From DASWOJ01 sp964242415 (GTDB lineage Bacteria; Pseudomonadota; Alphaproteobacteria; Acetobacterales; Acetobacteraceae), in assembly GCA_964242415.1 (NCBI GenBank), contig CAXTAT010000007.1, positions 124,001 through 188,000 on the forward strand: a stretch of 64,000 nucleotides of DNA, written 5' to 3'. The notes below the pieces were generated by a model. That model worked only from the letters and a program-made list of their open reading frames with translations, did not search any database and was not told where the DNA came from. Positions 49,801 to 58,549 of the stretch are shown here, one piece after another. Numbering within the stretch: the first letter of the stretch is position 1; the number at the start of each line of letters is the position of its first letter. A program made the position numbers and the translations under genes.

Positions 49801-50790
49801 ATGGAGACCCCGATGCGCATTCACATCCAGAACCTCGACGGCATGGTGGCCGACACCGTCACCCTGCAGGACTGGCAGGCCGCTGCCGCCCGCGCCGGAC
49901 TGCCCGAGGGCCGGCACGCCGTCAGCGTCGGCGAGACCCTGGACGACTTCGCCCGCGCGATCCCGGACGCCGAGGCGCTGGTGACGGCGACCCGGGCCAC
50001 CCAGTCGCTGTTCCCCGCCGACGCCCCTCGGCTGAAGCTGATGTTCTGCACCTCCGCCGGGCTTGACCCGGTGCCGTTCGGCAGCCTGCCGCCAGACCTG
50101 CCGGTGCTCAACAACCGCGGCGTGCACGGACCCAAGGCGGGGGAGTACGGCATCATGGCGGTGCTGATGCTGGCCAACCACCTGCCGGCGCTGATCGGCA
50201 GCCAGCAGGCGCAGGTGTGGGACCGCCGCACCGGCAGCACCCTGGACGGGCGGCGGCTGACGGTGGTGGGCCTGGGCAGCCTGGGCGGCGCAGTGGCGGA
50301 GCGGGCGGCACAGTTCGGCCTGCGGGTGACGGGCGTGCGTGCCCGGCCGGCGCCGCACCCGGCCTGCGAGCGCGTGCTGGCGTCCGCCGACCTCGACGCC
50401 GCGTTGACGGATGCGGAGTTCCTGCTGCTCGCGTGTCCGCTGACGCCGGCCACACGGGGCATCCTGGACCGCCGGCGCATCGGCTTGCTGCCGCAGGGGG
50501 CGGGGGTGATCAACATCGGTCGCGGCCCCCTGCTGGACCAGGATGCGTTGTGCGACGCGCTGGACGCCGGCGCGCTGTCCGGGGCGGTGCTGGACGTGTT
50601 CGTGCCCGAGCCGGTGCCGGCGGGCCACCGGCTGTGGACGACGCGCAACCTGGTGATGACGCCGCATGTGTCGAGCGATGACGCCTTGGCCTACAACGCC
50701 CGCAGCCTGGACGTGTTCATCGAGAACCTGACGGCATTCGAGCAGGGCCGGCCGCTGCCGAACCTGTTCAGCAGGGAGCGGGGCTACTGA
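49801..50790 (+). CDS. D-2-hydroxyacid dehydrogenase
   Basis: 329 residues. The catalytic domain flanks a Rossmann NAD(P) domain: LTVVGLGSLGGAVAERAAQFGLRVTGV is the dinucleotide motif, INIGRGPLLDQDALCDALDAGALSGAVLDVFVPEPVPAGHRLW the second conserved block with the catalytic Glu, and MTPHVSSDD the His region. It reduces a 2-oxoacid or oxidises a 2-hydroxyacid. ATG 49801 or 49813. Upstream of two catabolic genes. Confidence 0.9.
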   Translation: METPMRIHIQNLDGMVADTVTLQDWQAAAARAGLPEGRHAVSVGETLDDFARAIPDAEALVTATRATQSLFPADAPRLKLMFCTSAGLDPVPFGSLPPDLPVLNNRGVHGPKAGEYGIMAVLMLANHLPALIGSQQAQVWDRRTGSTLDGRRLTVVGLGSLGGAVAERAAQFGLRVTGVRARPAPHPACERVLASADLDAALTDAEFLLLACPLTPATRGILDRRRIGLLPQGAGVINIGRGPLLDQDALCDALDAGALSGAVLDVFVPEPVPAGHRLWTTRNLVMTPHVSSDDALAYNARSLDVFIENLTAFEQGRPLPNLFSRERGY

Positions 50791-50853
50791 AGCGCGCTTA
50801 GCCGTCCAGCCGCCTGCACCGCACGCTTTGCACGGCGGCCCCAGTTGGGCACC

Positions 50854-52395
50854 ATGGCTGGCATGGAAGACATGCTGATCACCGGCGGCCAGGTCTATCG
50901 GCCCGGCTGCGACCCCCATGTCCCGCCGGTGGCGGACATCCTGGTGCGGGACGGGCGCATCCTTGCGGTAAGCGGCCCGGGCGAGGATGGCGCGGTCAAG
51001 GACGAGCTGCGCCGCCGCGCGGCGGCCGGGGAGGCGCGGGTGGTCGAGGCCGCCGGGCTGCTCGTGCTGCCGGGCCTCGTCAACGCGCATTACCATTCCT
51101 ACGACGTGCTGCAGAAGGGCCTGCTGGAGGACATGCCCTTCGACGTGTGGGCGCTGCACACGCAGCCGGCCTATCTTGGCCCGCGCCCGGCACGGGAGCT
51201 GCGGCTGCGGACGCTGATTGGCGCGGTGGACTGCCTGCGGCACGGCATCACGACGGTGCAGGACATGAACTCCCTGGTGCCGATGGACGAGCCGACGTTG
51301 GACACCATCCTGGCCGCCTATGCCGAGACCGGGCTGCGCGTGGTGTTCTCCGCCGCCCTGCGCGACGTGGCGGCGCTGGACATCGCGCCGTTCCTGCCCG
51401 CCGAGGCCCCGCGGGAGGTGCAGGCGCTGGTCCAGGGCGCCCCGGCAGACGCCCAGGCGCAGCTCCAGTTCGTCGAGGCGCAGATCAGGCGGCTGGACCC
51501 GCTGCCACCCTGGCTGACCTGGGCGCTCAGCCCGTCCGGCCCGCAGCGGTCGAGCCGGGCGCTGCTGGAGGGCATCGCGGCGTTGTCGGAGCGCCATGGG
51601 CTGCCGGTGCTGACGCATGTGTATGAGACGCGGGCGCAGGCGGCGAGGGCGCGGGAGCTGTATGGCGCGCAGGACGGGTCCATGCTGCGCTGGCTGCATG
51701 ACGTTGGGCTGCTCACGCCGCGGCTGACGGTGGTGCATGGCGTGTGGCTGCAGGACGAGGAGATCGCGCTGCTGGGCCGGGCCGGGGCCGGGCTGGCGCA
51801 CAGCCCGGCCAGCAACTTGAAGCTGAAAAGCGGCGTCGCTCCGATGCGCCGGGTGATCGACGCTGGCGTGAATATTGCTCTGGGATGCGACAACTGCAGT
51901 TGCGGGGATTGCCAGAGCATGTTCACGGCCATGAAGCTGCTTTGCCTGCTGGCCGCCGCTGCAGACCCGAACCCGACGGGCGTCGTTGCCGCCGATGCGA
52001 TTGCGGCGGCGACGACTGGGGGTGCCAAGGCCGTGGGGCTGGAGGGCCAAGTGGGCGCGATCGCGCCGGGGATGCAGGCCAACCTGCTGTTCCTCGATTT
52101 GCGGGACATCGCCTACGTGCCGCTCAACAGCGCGGCCCGGCAGGTGGTGTTTGCCGAGGCGGGGCGCGGCGTCCATAGCGTCATGGTCGGGGGGCGCATG
52201 GTGCTGGACGCCGGCCGGATCACCACCGTGGACGAGGCTGCCTTGCGGGCAGAGGCCGCGGCGGTGATGCCCGGGTTCCGGCGCGATTACGCCCGGCAGG
52301 CCGAACGCGCGGCCGCCGCGACGCCCTGGCTGCTGGAGGCGAACCGGCGGGTGGCGGCGCATCCCGTTGGCCTCGACCGGTTTATCCCGGGATGA
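50854..52395 (+). CDS. Amidohydrolase (8-oxoguanine/cytosine deaminase-like)
   Basis: 513 residues. LPGLVNAHYHSYDVLQKGLLEDMPFDVWALHTQP has the His-x-His metal pair. HVYETRAQAARA, VVHGVWLQDEEI and ALGCDNCSCGDCQSMFTAMKLL follow with the last Asp ligand. The frame suggests deamination or ring opening of a nitrogen heterocycle. It overlaps the VOC gene by 4 bp and may share an operon with the upstream dehydrogenase. ATG 50854 preferred to TTG 50845. Confidence 0.88.
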   Translation: MAGMEDMLITGGQVYRPGCDPHVPPVADILVRDGRILAVSGPGEDGAVKDELRRRAAAGEARVVEAAGLLVLPGLVNAHYHSYDVLQKGLLEDMPFDVWALHTQPAYLGPRPARELRLRTLIGAVDCLRHGITTVQDMNSLVPMDEPTLDTILAAYAETGLRVVFSAALRDVAALDIAPFLPAEAPREVQALVQGAPADAQAQLQFVEAQIRRLDPLPPWLTWALSPSGPQRSSRALLEGIAALSERHGLPVLTHVYETRAQAARARELYGAQDGSMLRWLHDVGLLTPRLTVVHGVWLQDEEIALLGRAGAGLAHSPASNLKLKSGVAPMRRVIDAGVNIALGCDNCSCGDCQSMFTAMKLLCLLAAAADPNPTGVVAADAIAAATTGGAKAVGLEGQVGAIAPGMQANLLFLDLRDIAYVPLNSAARQVVFAEAGRGVHSVMVGGRMVLDAGRITTVDEAALRAEAAAVMPGFRRDYARQAERAAAATPWLLEANRRVAAHPVGLDRFIPG

Positions 52396-52883
52396 GCATC
52401 AAGCCCGCCCTGCTGGGCCTGCTGCATGTTGCCATCAAGACCGCGGACCTCGGGCGGACGCGGCGCTTCTACTTGGATGTGCTGGGGCTGCAGGAGATGG
52501 CGCGACCGGATTTCGGCTACCCGGGGGCGTGGCTGGGGCTGCCAGGGCCGGGGCCGATCTTCCACATCTATGCCGGCGGACCTGCGATGGGGCCGACTGG
52601 CCTGGCGCCGCAGGGCAGCGCCGCCATCGACCATGTTTCGGTGACGGCGAGCGGCTACCATGGCTTCATCGCGCGGTTGCAGGCGCATGGCATCGCCTTT
52701 CGCGAGTTCATCGTGCCGGGCACGCCGCTGTGGCAGCTTTTCGCTTACGACCCCAGCGGGGTGCAGATCGAGTTGACGTTCGACTCGCGCACCGAGGTGG
52801 GGCCGCCGCCGGACGTGTCGGAGGGGCGGCGCTACGTGGCGGGGCAGGGCTTCTTCGATCCGGAGGGCTACGCCGGCCTCTGA
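52392..52883 (+). CDS. VOC/glyoxalase-family dioxygenase-like protein
   Basis: 163 residues. GLLHVAIKTADLGRTRRFYLDVLGLQEMARPDFGYPGAWL is the first beta-alpha-beta-beta-beta module with the metal His, IDHVSVTASGYHGFIARLQAHGIAF and LWQLFAYDPSGVQIELTFD the second with the metal Glu. Single-domain VOC enzyme, role unknown. Coupled to the amidohydrolase gene. Confidence 0.87.
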   Translation: MSIKPALLGLLHVAIKTADLGRTRRFYLDVLGLQEMARPDFGYPGAWLGLPGPGPIFHIYAGGPAMGPTGLAPQGSAAIDHVSVTASGYHGFIARLQAHGIAFREFIVPGTPLWQLFAYDPSGVQIELTFDSRTEVGPPPDVSEGRRYVAGQGFFDPEGYAGL

Positions 52884-52950
52884 CCGGCTGCGCCAGGCGT
52901 ACCCACCGCGGATGGGTCTGCCCATTTAAGTGCCACACCGCTGCTGTTCC

Positions 52951-53110
52951 TGCTCCCTCTCCCTCCGGGAAAGGGCCGGGGTGAGGGGGTCTTGCTCGCT
53001 CGCGCCGCCAAGACCTGCACGCGTCGCCGGAACCGGGCTGCATGGGCCGGGAACCGCGCTCGACGACAGACCCCCTCACTCCAGCCTTCTCCCGAAGTGG
53101 GAGAGGGAGT
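52951..53110. repeat. Family B repeat, copy 5
   Basis: TGCTCCCTCTCCCTCCGGG...GAGGGGGTCTTGC at the left and GACCCCCTCACTCC...CTCCCGAAGTGGGAGAGGGAG at the right. It fills most of the 299-bp gap before the ABC operon. Confidence 0.85.
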
Positions 53111-53182
53111 CAGGGCGGTTTGCCCAAGTGGCACGTCGCTTGCTGGGTTTGCCTGGGCAGCACCAGCAGGGGAACACTTGGC

Positions 53183-54223
53183 ATGACCGGAACTCTCGCG
53201 TGCGACACCGTCTGGAACAGCCCGCTCAGCCGCCGCGCCGCCCTGCGTGGCGCGGCGCTCGGCGCGATCAGCCTGATGGCGTGCAGCCACGGGGCGCGGG
53301 CGGCCGAGAGCCACATCGCCTCCACCTTTGGCAATGGGTTCTGCAACCTGAACTTCTACCTGACCAACGCCCTGCAGACCGCGCAACGCGACGGGCTGAT
53401 CCTGGACTTCGTGCCGACGCCGACGTTCGCCGAGCAGGTGACTTTCCTGGGCGCGGGCCAGGTGGACGCGGGCCTGATGCCCTACACCAGCTTCGTGGCG
53501 CTGCGGGACGCCGGCGCCCCGGTGAGGATCGTGGCCGGTGGCGGCATCGAGGGGTGCATCCTGGTGGCGCAGCCCGGCCTGGATACGCCGAACAAGCTGA
53601 AGGGCAAGACGCTTGGCACCTTCCAGCTCGATACGCTGGAGGTGCTGCCGTACGACTGGTTCAAGAAGAACGGCGTCAGCTTCAAGGACATCAACGTCCG
53701 CTATATGGGCAACACGCCCGAGGCGGTGGAGGCGTTCCGTGCCGGGTCGATCGACATGATCTGCACCATCGAGCCGTATGGGACGGCGCTGCTGAACGAC
53801 GTGAAGGGGTCGGTGAAGCTGTCCGACGGAGTGGACATCTATGGCAAGGGCTACACCGACTGCGTGCTGGCGGTCAGCGACGATCTGATCAAGAAGAACC
53901 CGGCGGGCCTGCGGGCGCTGATCAAGGGCATGATGCAGGCGCAAGCGATAGCCGAGCAGGAGCCGCAGAAGGCGCTCGATACCCTGGTCGGGCGCTACTA
54001 CAAGACCAGCATGGAGAACGCGCGCATCGCGATGAGCAAGCAGCCGTCGGTGGTGGATGCGCGCAGCCAGACGAAATTCATCCTGGAGCGGGTGAACTCG
54101 ATCCAGGAGATGGGCTACATCAAGAAGAAGCCGGGACCCGAGGCCATCGACTGGTCGTTCCTGGAGCAGGTGATCGCCGAGAACCCGGACCTGTATGCCA
54201 AGCTGAAGTACAAGTCGGCCTGA
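53183..54223 (+). CDS. NitT/TauT-type ABC transporter substrate-binding protein
   Basis: 346 residues. A Tat-like leader SRRAALRGAALGAISLMACS precedes an NMT1/SsuA fold: SHIASTFGNGFCNLNFYLTNALQTAQRDGL, VTFLGAGQVDAGLMPYTSFVALRDAGAPVRIVAGGGIEGCILVAQ. The GAGQVDAGL loop and the later FRAGSIDMICTIEPYG hold the ligand. The ligand is likely a small nitrogen heterocycle, because the next enzyme gene is an amidohydrolase (inference). Confidence 0.9.
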   Translation: MTGTLACDTVWNSPLSRRAALRGAALGAISLMACSHGARAAESHIASTFGNGFCNLNFYLTNALQTAQRDGLILDFVPTPTFAEQVTFLGAGQVDAGLMPYTSFVALRDAGAPVRIVAGGGIEGCILVAQPGLDTPNKLKGKTLGTFQLDTLEVLPYDWFKKNGVSFKDINVRYMGNTPEAVEAFRAGSIDMICTIEPYGTALLNDVKGSVKLSDGVDIYGKGYTDCVLAVSDDLIKKNPAGLRALIKGMMQAQAIAEQEPQKALDTLVGRYYKTSMENARIAMSKQPSVVDARSQTKFILERVNSIQEMGYIKKKPGPEAIDWSFLEQVIAENPDLYAKLKYKSA

Positions 54224-54227
54224 CGCC

Positions 54228-55118
54228 GTGTCTGCCGCGCTGGATACCCCCGGACTGGCGCTGCGCCGGCCCACCCTGCCGGCATGGGTGGGGCGGATCG
54301 GCTGGGCCATCGCCAGCATCGGCATGTTCGCCGGCATCTGGGAGGTGCTGTGGGCGGTCGGCTGGGCCGATCCCAGGCTGCTGCCGCCGCCGCATGTGTT
54401 CCTGGGCAGCATCGCCGACCAGGCCAAGTTCTTCAACACCATCAGCCGGTGGCAGGTGGGTGCGGGCATGGACGCCGGGCCGCCGCCGGCCTTGGCGGTG
54501 GTCTATACCGCGGCGGCCACCATCGGGCGGGTGCTGAGCGGGCTGGTGATCGCGTCGGTGCTGTCGGTGACCATCGGCGTGGCGGTGCGCTACTTCCTGC
54601 TGTTCGAGCGGCTGACGCTGCCGACCATCACCCTGCTGGCGCCGGTGTCGCCGATCGCCTGGCTCCCCGTGGCGATCTTCATGTTCGGCATCGGCAACCG
54701 CCCGGCGATCTTCATGGTGGTGGTGGCGCTGCTGTTCCACATGACCCTGTCCACCATCGCGCAGATCGACGGCGTGAACCGCAACTTCATCAATGTCGCC
54801 CGCACGATGGGGGCCACCAAGCGGCAGATTTACGCGCGGGTGATCGTCCCCGCGATCCTGCCGGGGATGCTGCTGGTGCTGCGGATGAACCTGTTCGCGG
54901 CCTGGATGGCGGTGCTGATCGCCGAGAGCACGGGGGTCGGCTATGGGCTGGGCCAAGTCATCATGCTGGCGCGCAACACGTTCAACCCGTCGCTGGTGTT
55001 CTTCACCATCGCGCTGATCGGAGTGCTGGGGTTCAGCTTCGACTGGGTGCTGCGGCAGTTGCAGAACCGGCTGCTGTACTGGGTGCCGAAGGGGTCGGAG
55101 GCGTTGCGTGGCCTCTAG
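54228..55118 (+). CDS. NitT/TauT-type ABC transporter permease
   Basis: 296 residues, GTG start. SsuC/TauC-type permease with VYTAAATIGRVLSGLVIASVLSVTIGVAVRYF, LLAPVSPIAWLPVAIFMFGIGNRPAIFMVVVALLF and the EAA loop ARTMGATKRQIYARVIVPAILPGMLLVLRMNLFAAW. Its C-terminus overlaps the ATPase gene by 11 bp. Confidence 0.92.
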   Translation: MSAALDTPGLALRRPTLPAWVGRIGWAIASIGMFAGIWEVLWAVGWADPRLLPPPHVFLGSIADQAKFFNTISRWQVGAGMDAGPPPALAVVYTAAATIGRVLSGLVIASVLSVTIGVAVRYFLLFERLTLPTITLLAPVSPIAWLPVAIFMFGIGNRPAIFMVVVALLFHMTLSTIAQIDGVNRNFINVARTMGATKRQIYARVIVPAILPGMLLVLRMNLFAAWMAVLIAESTGVGYGLGQVIMLARNTFNPSLVFFTIALIGVLGFSFDWVLRQLQNRLLYWVPKGSEALRGL

Positions 55119-55902
55119 CGCCGTGTCGTGCCGCGATGTCGGCAAGGTGTGGGCGCCGGGGACGCCGCGGGCGCATGAGGCGTTGCGGGGCATTGACCTG
55201 GATGTGGCGCCGGGGGAGTTCGTGGTGCTGCTGGGGCCGTCCGGCTGCGGCAAGAGCACGCTGCTGTACCTGATCGCCGGGTTGCAGGACGCGACGGGCG
55301 GCGAGCTGTGGTCGTTCGGGGACCGCGTGCAGGCGCCATCGCCGGACCGCAGCCTGATCTTCCAGGAGACTTCCTTGTTCCCATGGCTGTCGGTCGGGCA
55401 GAACGTCGCCTTCGGCCTGTCCATCCGCGGTGACGCCCCGGACGCGCGGCGGCGGGCGGCGCAGGAGGCGCTGGCCCGCGTCGGCCTGGCCGAAGCCATC
55501 GACAAGCGGCCGGAGGAGCTGTCCGGCGGGATGCGCCAGCGTGTCGCCGTGGCGCGGGCGCTGGCGATGCGGCCCAAGGTGCTGCTGATGGACGAGCCGT
55601 TCGCCGCGCTGGACGTGCAGACCCGCGCCAAGATGCAGGACTTCCTGCTGGAGGTATGGCGCACCTCGGGGGCATCGGTGCTGTTCGTCACCCACCACAT
55701 CGACGAGGCGGTGGCGCTGGCCGACCGCGTGGTGGTGTTCACCTCCCGCCCTGGCCGGATCAAGGCCGTCGTGCCCATCGAGCTGCCCCGCCCGCGCGAC
55801 CCGTTCAGCGGGGCTGCCGAGGCGCTGCGGCGGCAATTGACGGGTCTGCTGCAGGACGAGGTGGACCGCGCCTTTGCCGAGCAGGAAGCCATCCCTGCCT
55901 GA
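55108..55902 (+). CDS. NitT/TauT-type ABC transporter ATPase
   Basis: 264 residues, GTG start. Walker A LLGPSGCGKSTLLYLIAGL, Q-loop LIFQETSLFPWLSV, signature LSGGMRQRVAVARALAMRPKVLLMDEPFAALD and H-loop FVTHHIDEAVALADRV. SsuB/TauB type. It is followed at once by an amidohydrolase gene. Confidence 0.94.
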   Translation: MASSAVSCRDVGKVWAPGTPRAHEALRGIDLDVAPGEFVVLLGPSGCGKSTLLYLIAGLQDATGGELWSFGDRVQAPSPDRSLIFQETSLFPWLSVGQNVAFGLSIRGDAPDARRRAAQEALARVGLAEAIDKRPEELSGGMRQRVAVARALAMRPKVLLMDEPFAALDVQTRAKMQDFLLEVWRTSGASVLFVTHHIDEAVALADRVVVFTSRPGRIKAVVPIELPRPRDPFSGAAEALRRQLTGLLQDEVDRAFAEQEAIPA

Positions 55903-55914
55903 TTGGAGCCTGAT

Positions 55915-57468
55915 TTGACCACAACGCTGATCCGTAGCCGTGCCGCCCTGATGCCGACGCGGGGGCGCTACCAGGTCCAGACGGTGCCGGACGGCGCCGT
56001 GCTGCAGGAGGACGGCGTAATCGCCGAGGTCGGCACGTTCGAGGCGCTGCACCGCAAGTACCCGGATACCCCCGTGATCGGCACCGGCGCCGAAATCCTG
56101 CTGCCGGCCTTCGTGAACGGGCACCACCATGTCGGCCTGACGCCGGTGCAGCTTGGCTCCCCCGACATGCCGCTGGAGCTATGGTTCGTCACCCGCATGG
56201 TGGCGCGCAACCTGAACCTGTACCTGGACACGCTGTACTCGGCGTTCGAGATGGTGGCGTCCGGCATCACGACCGTGCAGCACATCCACGGCTGGATGCC
56301 CGGCACCGCCGACCAGGTGCAGGGCTACGCCAACGACGTGGTGCGCGCCTACGAGGACATCGGCATGCGGGTGTCGTACTGCTACGCGGTGCGGGACCAG
56401 AACCGGCTGGCCTACCGGGACGACGCCGAGCTGGTCGCCTCGCTGCCGCCGGAGCTGCGCGGGCCGATGCAGGCGTGGTTCGACCGGTTCCGGCTGACGC
56501 TGGATGGGGCGATGGAGATGTTCGGCGCCATGCACGGCGCGCACGCGGGGAAGGACCGGGTTCGCATCCAGTTGGCGCCGGCCAACCTGCACTGGTGCAG
56601 CGACACGGCCTTGGCGCGGCTGGCAGAGACTTCGGAGCGATATCAGGTGCCGCTGCACATGCACCTGGTGGAGACGGCGTACCAGAAGGAGTACGCGCGG
56701 CGCCGGGGCGGCGGCACGGCGGTGGAGTACCTCGACCGCTTCGGGCTGATGAACCCGCGGATGACGCTGGGGCATGGGGTGTGGCTGAACGAGCGGGACA
56801 TCGCCCGGGTGGCGGAGACGGGGACCTGCATCTGCCACAACTGCAGCTCCAACTTCCGGCTGCGGTCGGGCGTGGCGCCGCTGAACCGGTTTGCCGCGCA
56901 GGGGGTCAACGTCGCCATCGGGCTGGACGAGGCCGGGATCAACGACGACCGCGACATGCTGCAGGAGATGCGGATGGTGCTGCGTGCCCACCGGGTGCCC
57001 GGCATGGACGATCCCGGCTTGGAAGACAGTGTGCCAACGATGGACCAGGTGCTGACGATGGCCACCGTCGGCGGGGCGCGCACCACCGCCTGGGGCGATC
57101 ACCTGGGCACCTTGGAGGTGGGCACGGCCGCCGACCTGGTACTGCTGGACTGGCAGGCGATCAGCTACCCCTACTTGGACGAGGAGACGCCGGTGCTGGA
57201 CGCGGTGATCCAGCGCGCCAAGACTGGCGGGGTGCGCCACGTCGTATGCGGCGGCGAGACGATCTATGCCGAGGGGCGGTTTACCCGGGTGGACCAGGCT
57301 GCGGCGCTCAAGGCGTTGCACGACGAGCTGGGTCATGCCCTGTCGGACGACGAGGTGCAGCGGCGGCGGCTGTCCAAGGCGCTGCTGCCGCACATCAAGC
57401 GGTTCTACGCCGGCTACATGGACCCGGCCGCGCACGAGCCGTTCTACCGGCCTAGCTCCCGGGTCTGA
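55915..57468 (+). CDS. Amidohydrolase linked to the NitT/TauT transporter
   Basis: 517 residues from the TTG at 55915, which sits 7 bp after a TTGGAG site; a TTG at 55903 is an in-frame alternative. LLPAFVNGHHHVGLTPVQLGSPDMPLELWF has the metal His pair. MHLVETAYQKEYARRR, LGHGVWLNERDIARVAETGTCICHNCSSNFRLRSGVAPLN and GLDEAGINDDRDMLQEMRMVLRAH follow with the acidic metal ligand. The active-site pattern is deaminase-like but the motif NGHHH and the length differ from the copy at 50854. Probably breaks down the compound imported by the transporter. Confidence 0.85.
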   Translation: MTTTLIRSRAALMPTRGRYQVQTVPDGAVLQEDGVIAEVGTFEALHRKYPDTPVIGTGAEILLPAFVNGHHHVGLTPVQLGSPDMPLELWFVTRMVARNLNLYLDTLYSAFEMVASGITTVQHIHGWMPGTADQVQGYANDVVRAYEDIGMRVSYCYAVRDQNRLAYRDDAELVASLPPELRGPMQAWFDRFRLTLDGAMEMFGAMHGAHAGKDRVRIQLAPANLHWCSDTALARLAETSERYQVPLHMHLVETAYQKEYARRRGGGTAVEYLDRFGLMNPRMTLGHGVWLNERDIARVAETGTCICHNCSSNFRLRSGVAPLNRFAAQGVNVAIGLDEAGINDDRDMLQEMRMVLRAHRVPGMDDPGLEDSVPTMDQVLTMATVGGARTTAWGDHLGTLEVGTAADLVLLDWQAISYPYLDEETPVLDAVIQRAKTGGVRHVVCGGETIYAEGRFTRVDQAAALKALHDELGHALSDDEVQRRRLSKALLPHIKRFYAGYMDPAAHEPFYRPSSRV

Positions 57469-57477
57469 TGCCGGCTG

Positions 57478-57508
57478 CTGCTCCCTCTCCCGGAGGGAGA
57501 GGGGGCAG
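57478..57508. repeat. Family B repeat, copy 6 (minimal hairpin)
   Basis: CTGCTCCCTCTCCCGG / AGGGAGAGGGGGCAG: only the outer hairpin of family B, located just after the amidohydrolase stop, convergent with the response regulator gene. Confidence 0.75.
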
Positions 57509-57568
57509 GCAGACGCGGCCCGCATCGAGCGGGAGTGGCCCGGCAGTGCACGCGCCGCCCGCCCGCCG

Positions 57569-58549
57569 CTAGCGGTCCTGCAGAAGGCCCACGACCTGGA
57601 TCGCGGCGGCGGCCCGGGTCTCCACGCCCATCTTGGCGAACACCTGCTCCAGGTGCTTGTTCACCGTCCGCGGGCTGAGGCCCAGGATGTCCGCAATGTC
57701 CCGGTTGGTCTTGCCCCGGCTGACCCATAGCAGCACCTCGGCCTCGCGCAGCGTCAGCCGCAGCCGGTCGCGCAGCGTCTGCTCGTCCGAGGCCCCGTCT
57801 AGGCACACCAGCCGCAGCAGCATCTCGTCCGCGCTGATCTGCCCGACGTAGGACGCCTCGACCGTCTTGCCCGTCGCCGCCGCGGTGAAGGCCATCGGCT
57901 TGCAACGGCCCGGCTGCGCGGCGCAGCCCAGTGCCCAGGCCACGACGGCCTCCGGCAGCGGCCGCGCGCCCGGCCCAGGGTCGCCGGCGTCAAGCCAGGC
58001 GGCAGCCTGCGGCGTGCACCAGACCAGGCCGCCCGCCCGGTCCATCGCCAGCAGGTAACGCCCCGTGGTGTCCAGCGCCGCCTGCGCGCTTTGCGTCAGG
58101 CGGGCGTTGGCCAGGTGGACGCCCACGCGGGCGATCAGCTCGGCCGGCGCGACGGGCTTGGTCAGGTAATCCACCCCGCCGGCGTCCAGGGCGCGCACGA
58201 CGTGCTCGGTCTCGGTCAGCCCGGTCATGAACACCACCGGAACGGCCGCGTTCATGCGGCTGCGCTTCAGGCGTTCGCAGGTCTCGAAGCCGTCCATGCC
58301 GGGCATCACGGCGTCCATCAGGATGATGTCGGGCGTCACCCGCTCGACCAGCGCCAGGGCCGCCGCGCCGGATTGCGCCAGCAGCACGGTGTAGCCGGCG
58401 AACTCCAGCGCCGCGCTCAGCATCCCGAGCGTGCCCGGCGAGTCGTCCACCACCAGCACGATGCGGCCCGAGTTGTCCGGCCGCGGCAGCGTTCCCGCAG
58501 CCGGGCCTGCAACCCCTGGTGTCATGCTGGGCGTCAAGCGGGGCGTCAT
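57569..58549 (-). CDS. LuxR/FixJ-type response regulator
   Basis: 326 residues. The N-terminal receiver has VLVVDDSPGTLGML and the phospho-acceptor Asp79 in IILMDAVMPG, with MTGL and KP near residue 130. A middle region of about 100 residues looks PAS-like (TGRYLLAMDRAGGLVWCTPQAAAWL). The C-terminal LuxR-type helix-turn-helix LTLREAEVLLWVSRGKTNRDIADILGLSPRTVNKHLEQVFAKMGV is intact. The first 27 residues are a nonconserved Thr/Pro repeat (MTPRLTPSMTP). The start overlaps the kinase gene by 4 bp, so the pair is certainly one operon. Confidence 0.92.
   Translation of the reverse strand: MTPRLTPSMTPGVAGPAAGTLPRPDNSGRIVLVVDDSPGTLGMLSAALEFAGYTVLLAQSGAAALALVERVTPDIILMDAVMPGMDGFETCERLKRSRMNAAVPVVFMTGLTETEHVVRALDAGGVDYLTKPVAPAELIARVGVHLANARLTQSAQAALDTTGRYLLAMDRAGGLVWCTPQAAAWLDAGDPGPGARPLPEAVVAWALGCAAQPGRCKPMAFTAAATGKTVEASYVGQISADEMLLRLVCLDGASDEQTLRDRLRLTLREAEVLLWVSRGKTNRDIADILGLSPRTVNKHLEQVFAKMGVETRAAAAIQVVGLLQDR

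Noticed and set aside
52884..53182. Small genes in the gap before the NitT/TauT operon
   Set aside because: The short frames there are translations of a family B repeat.
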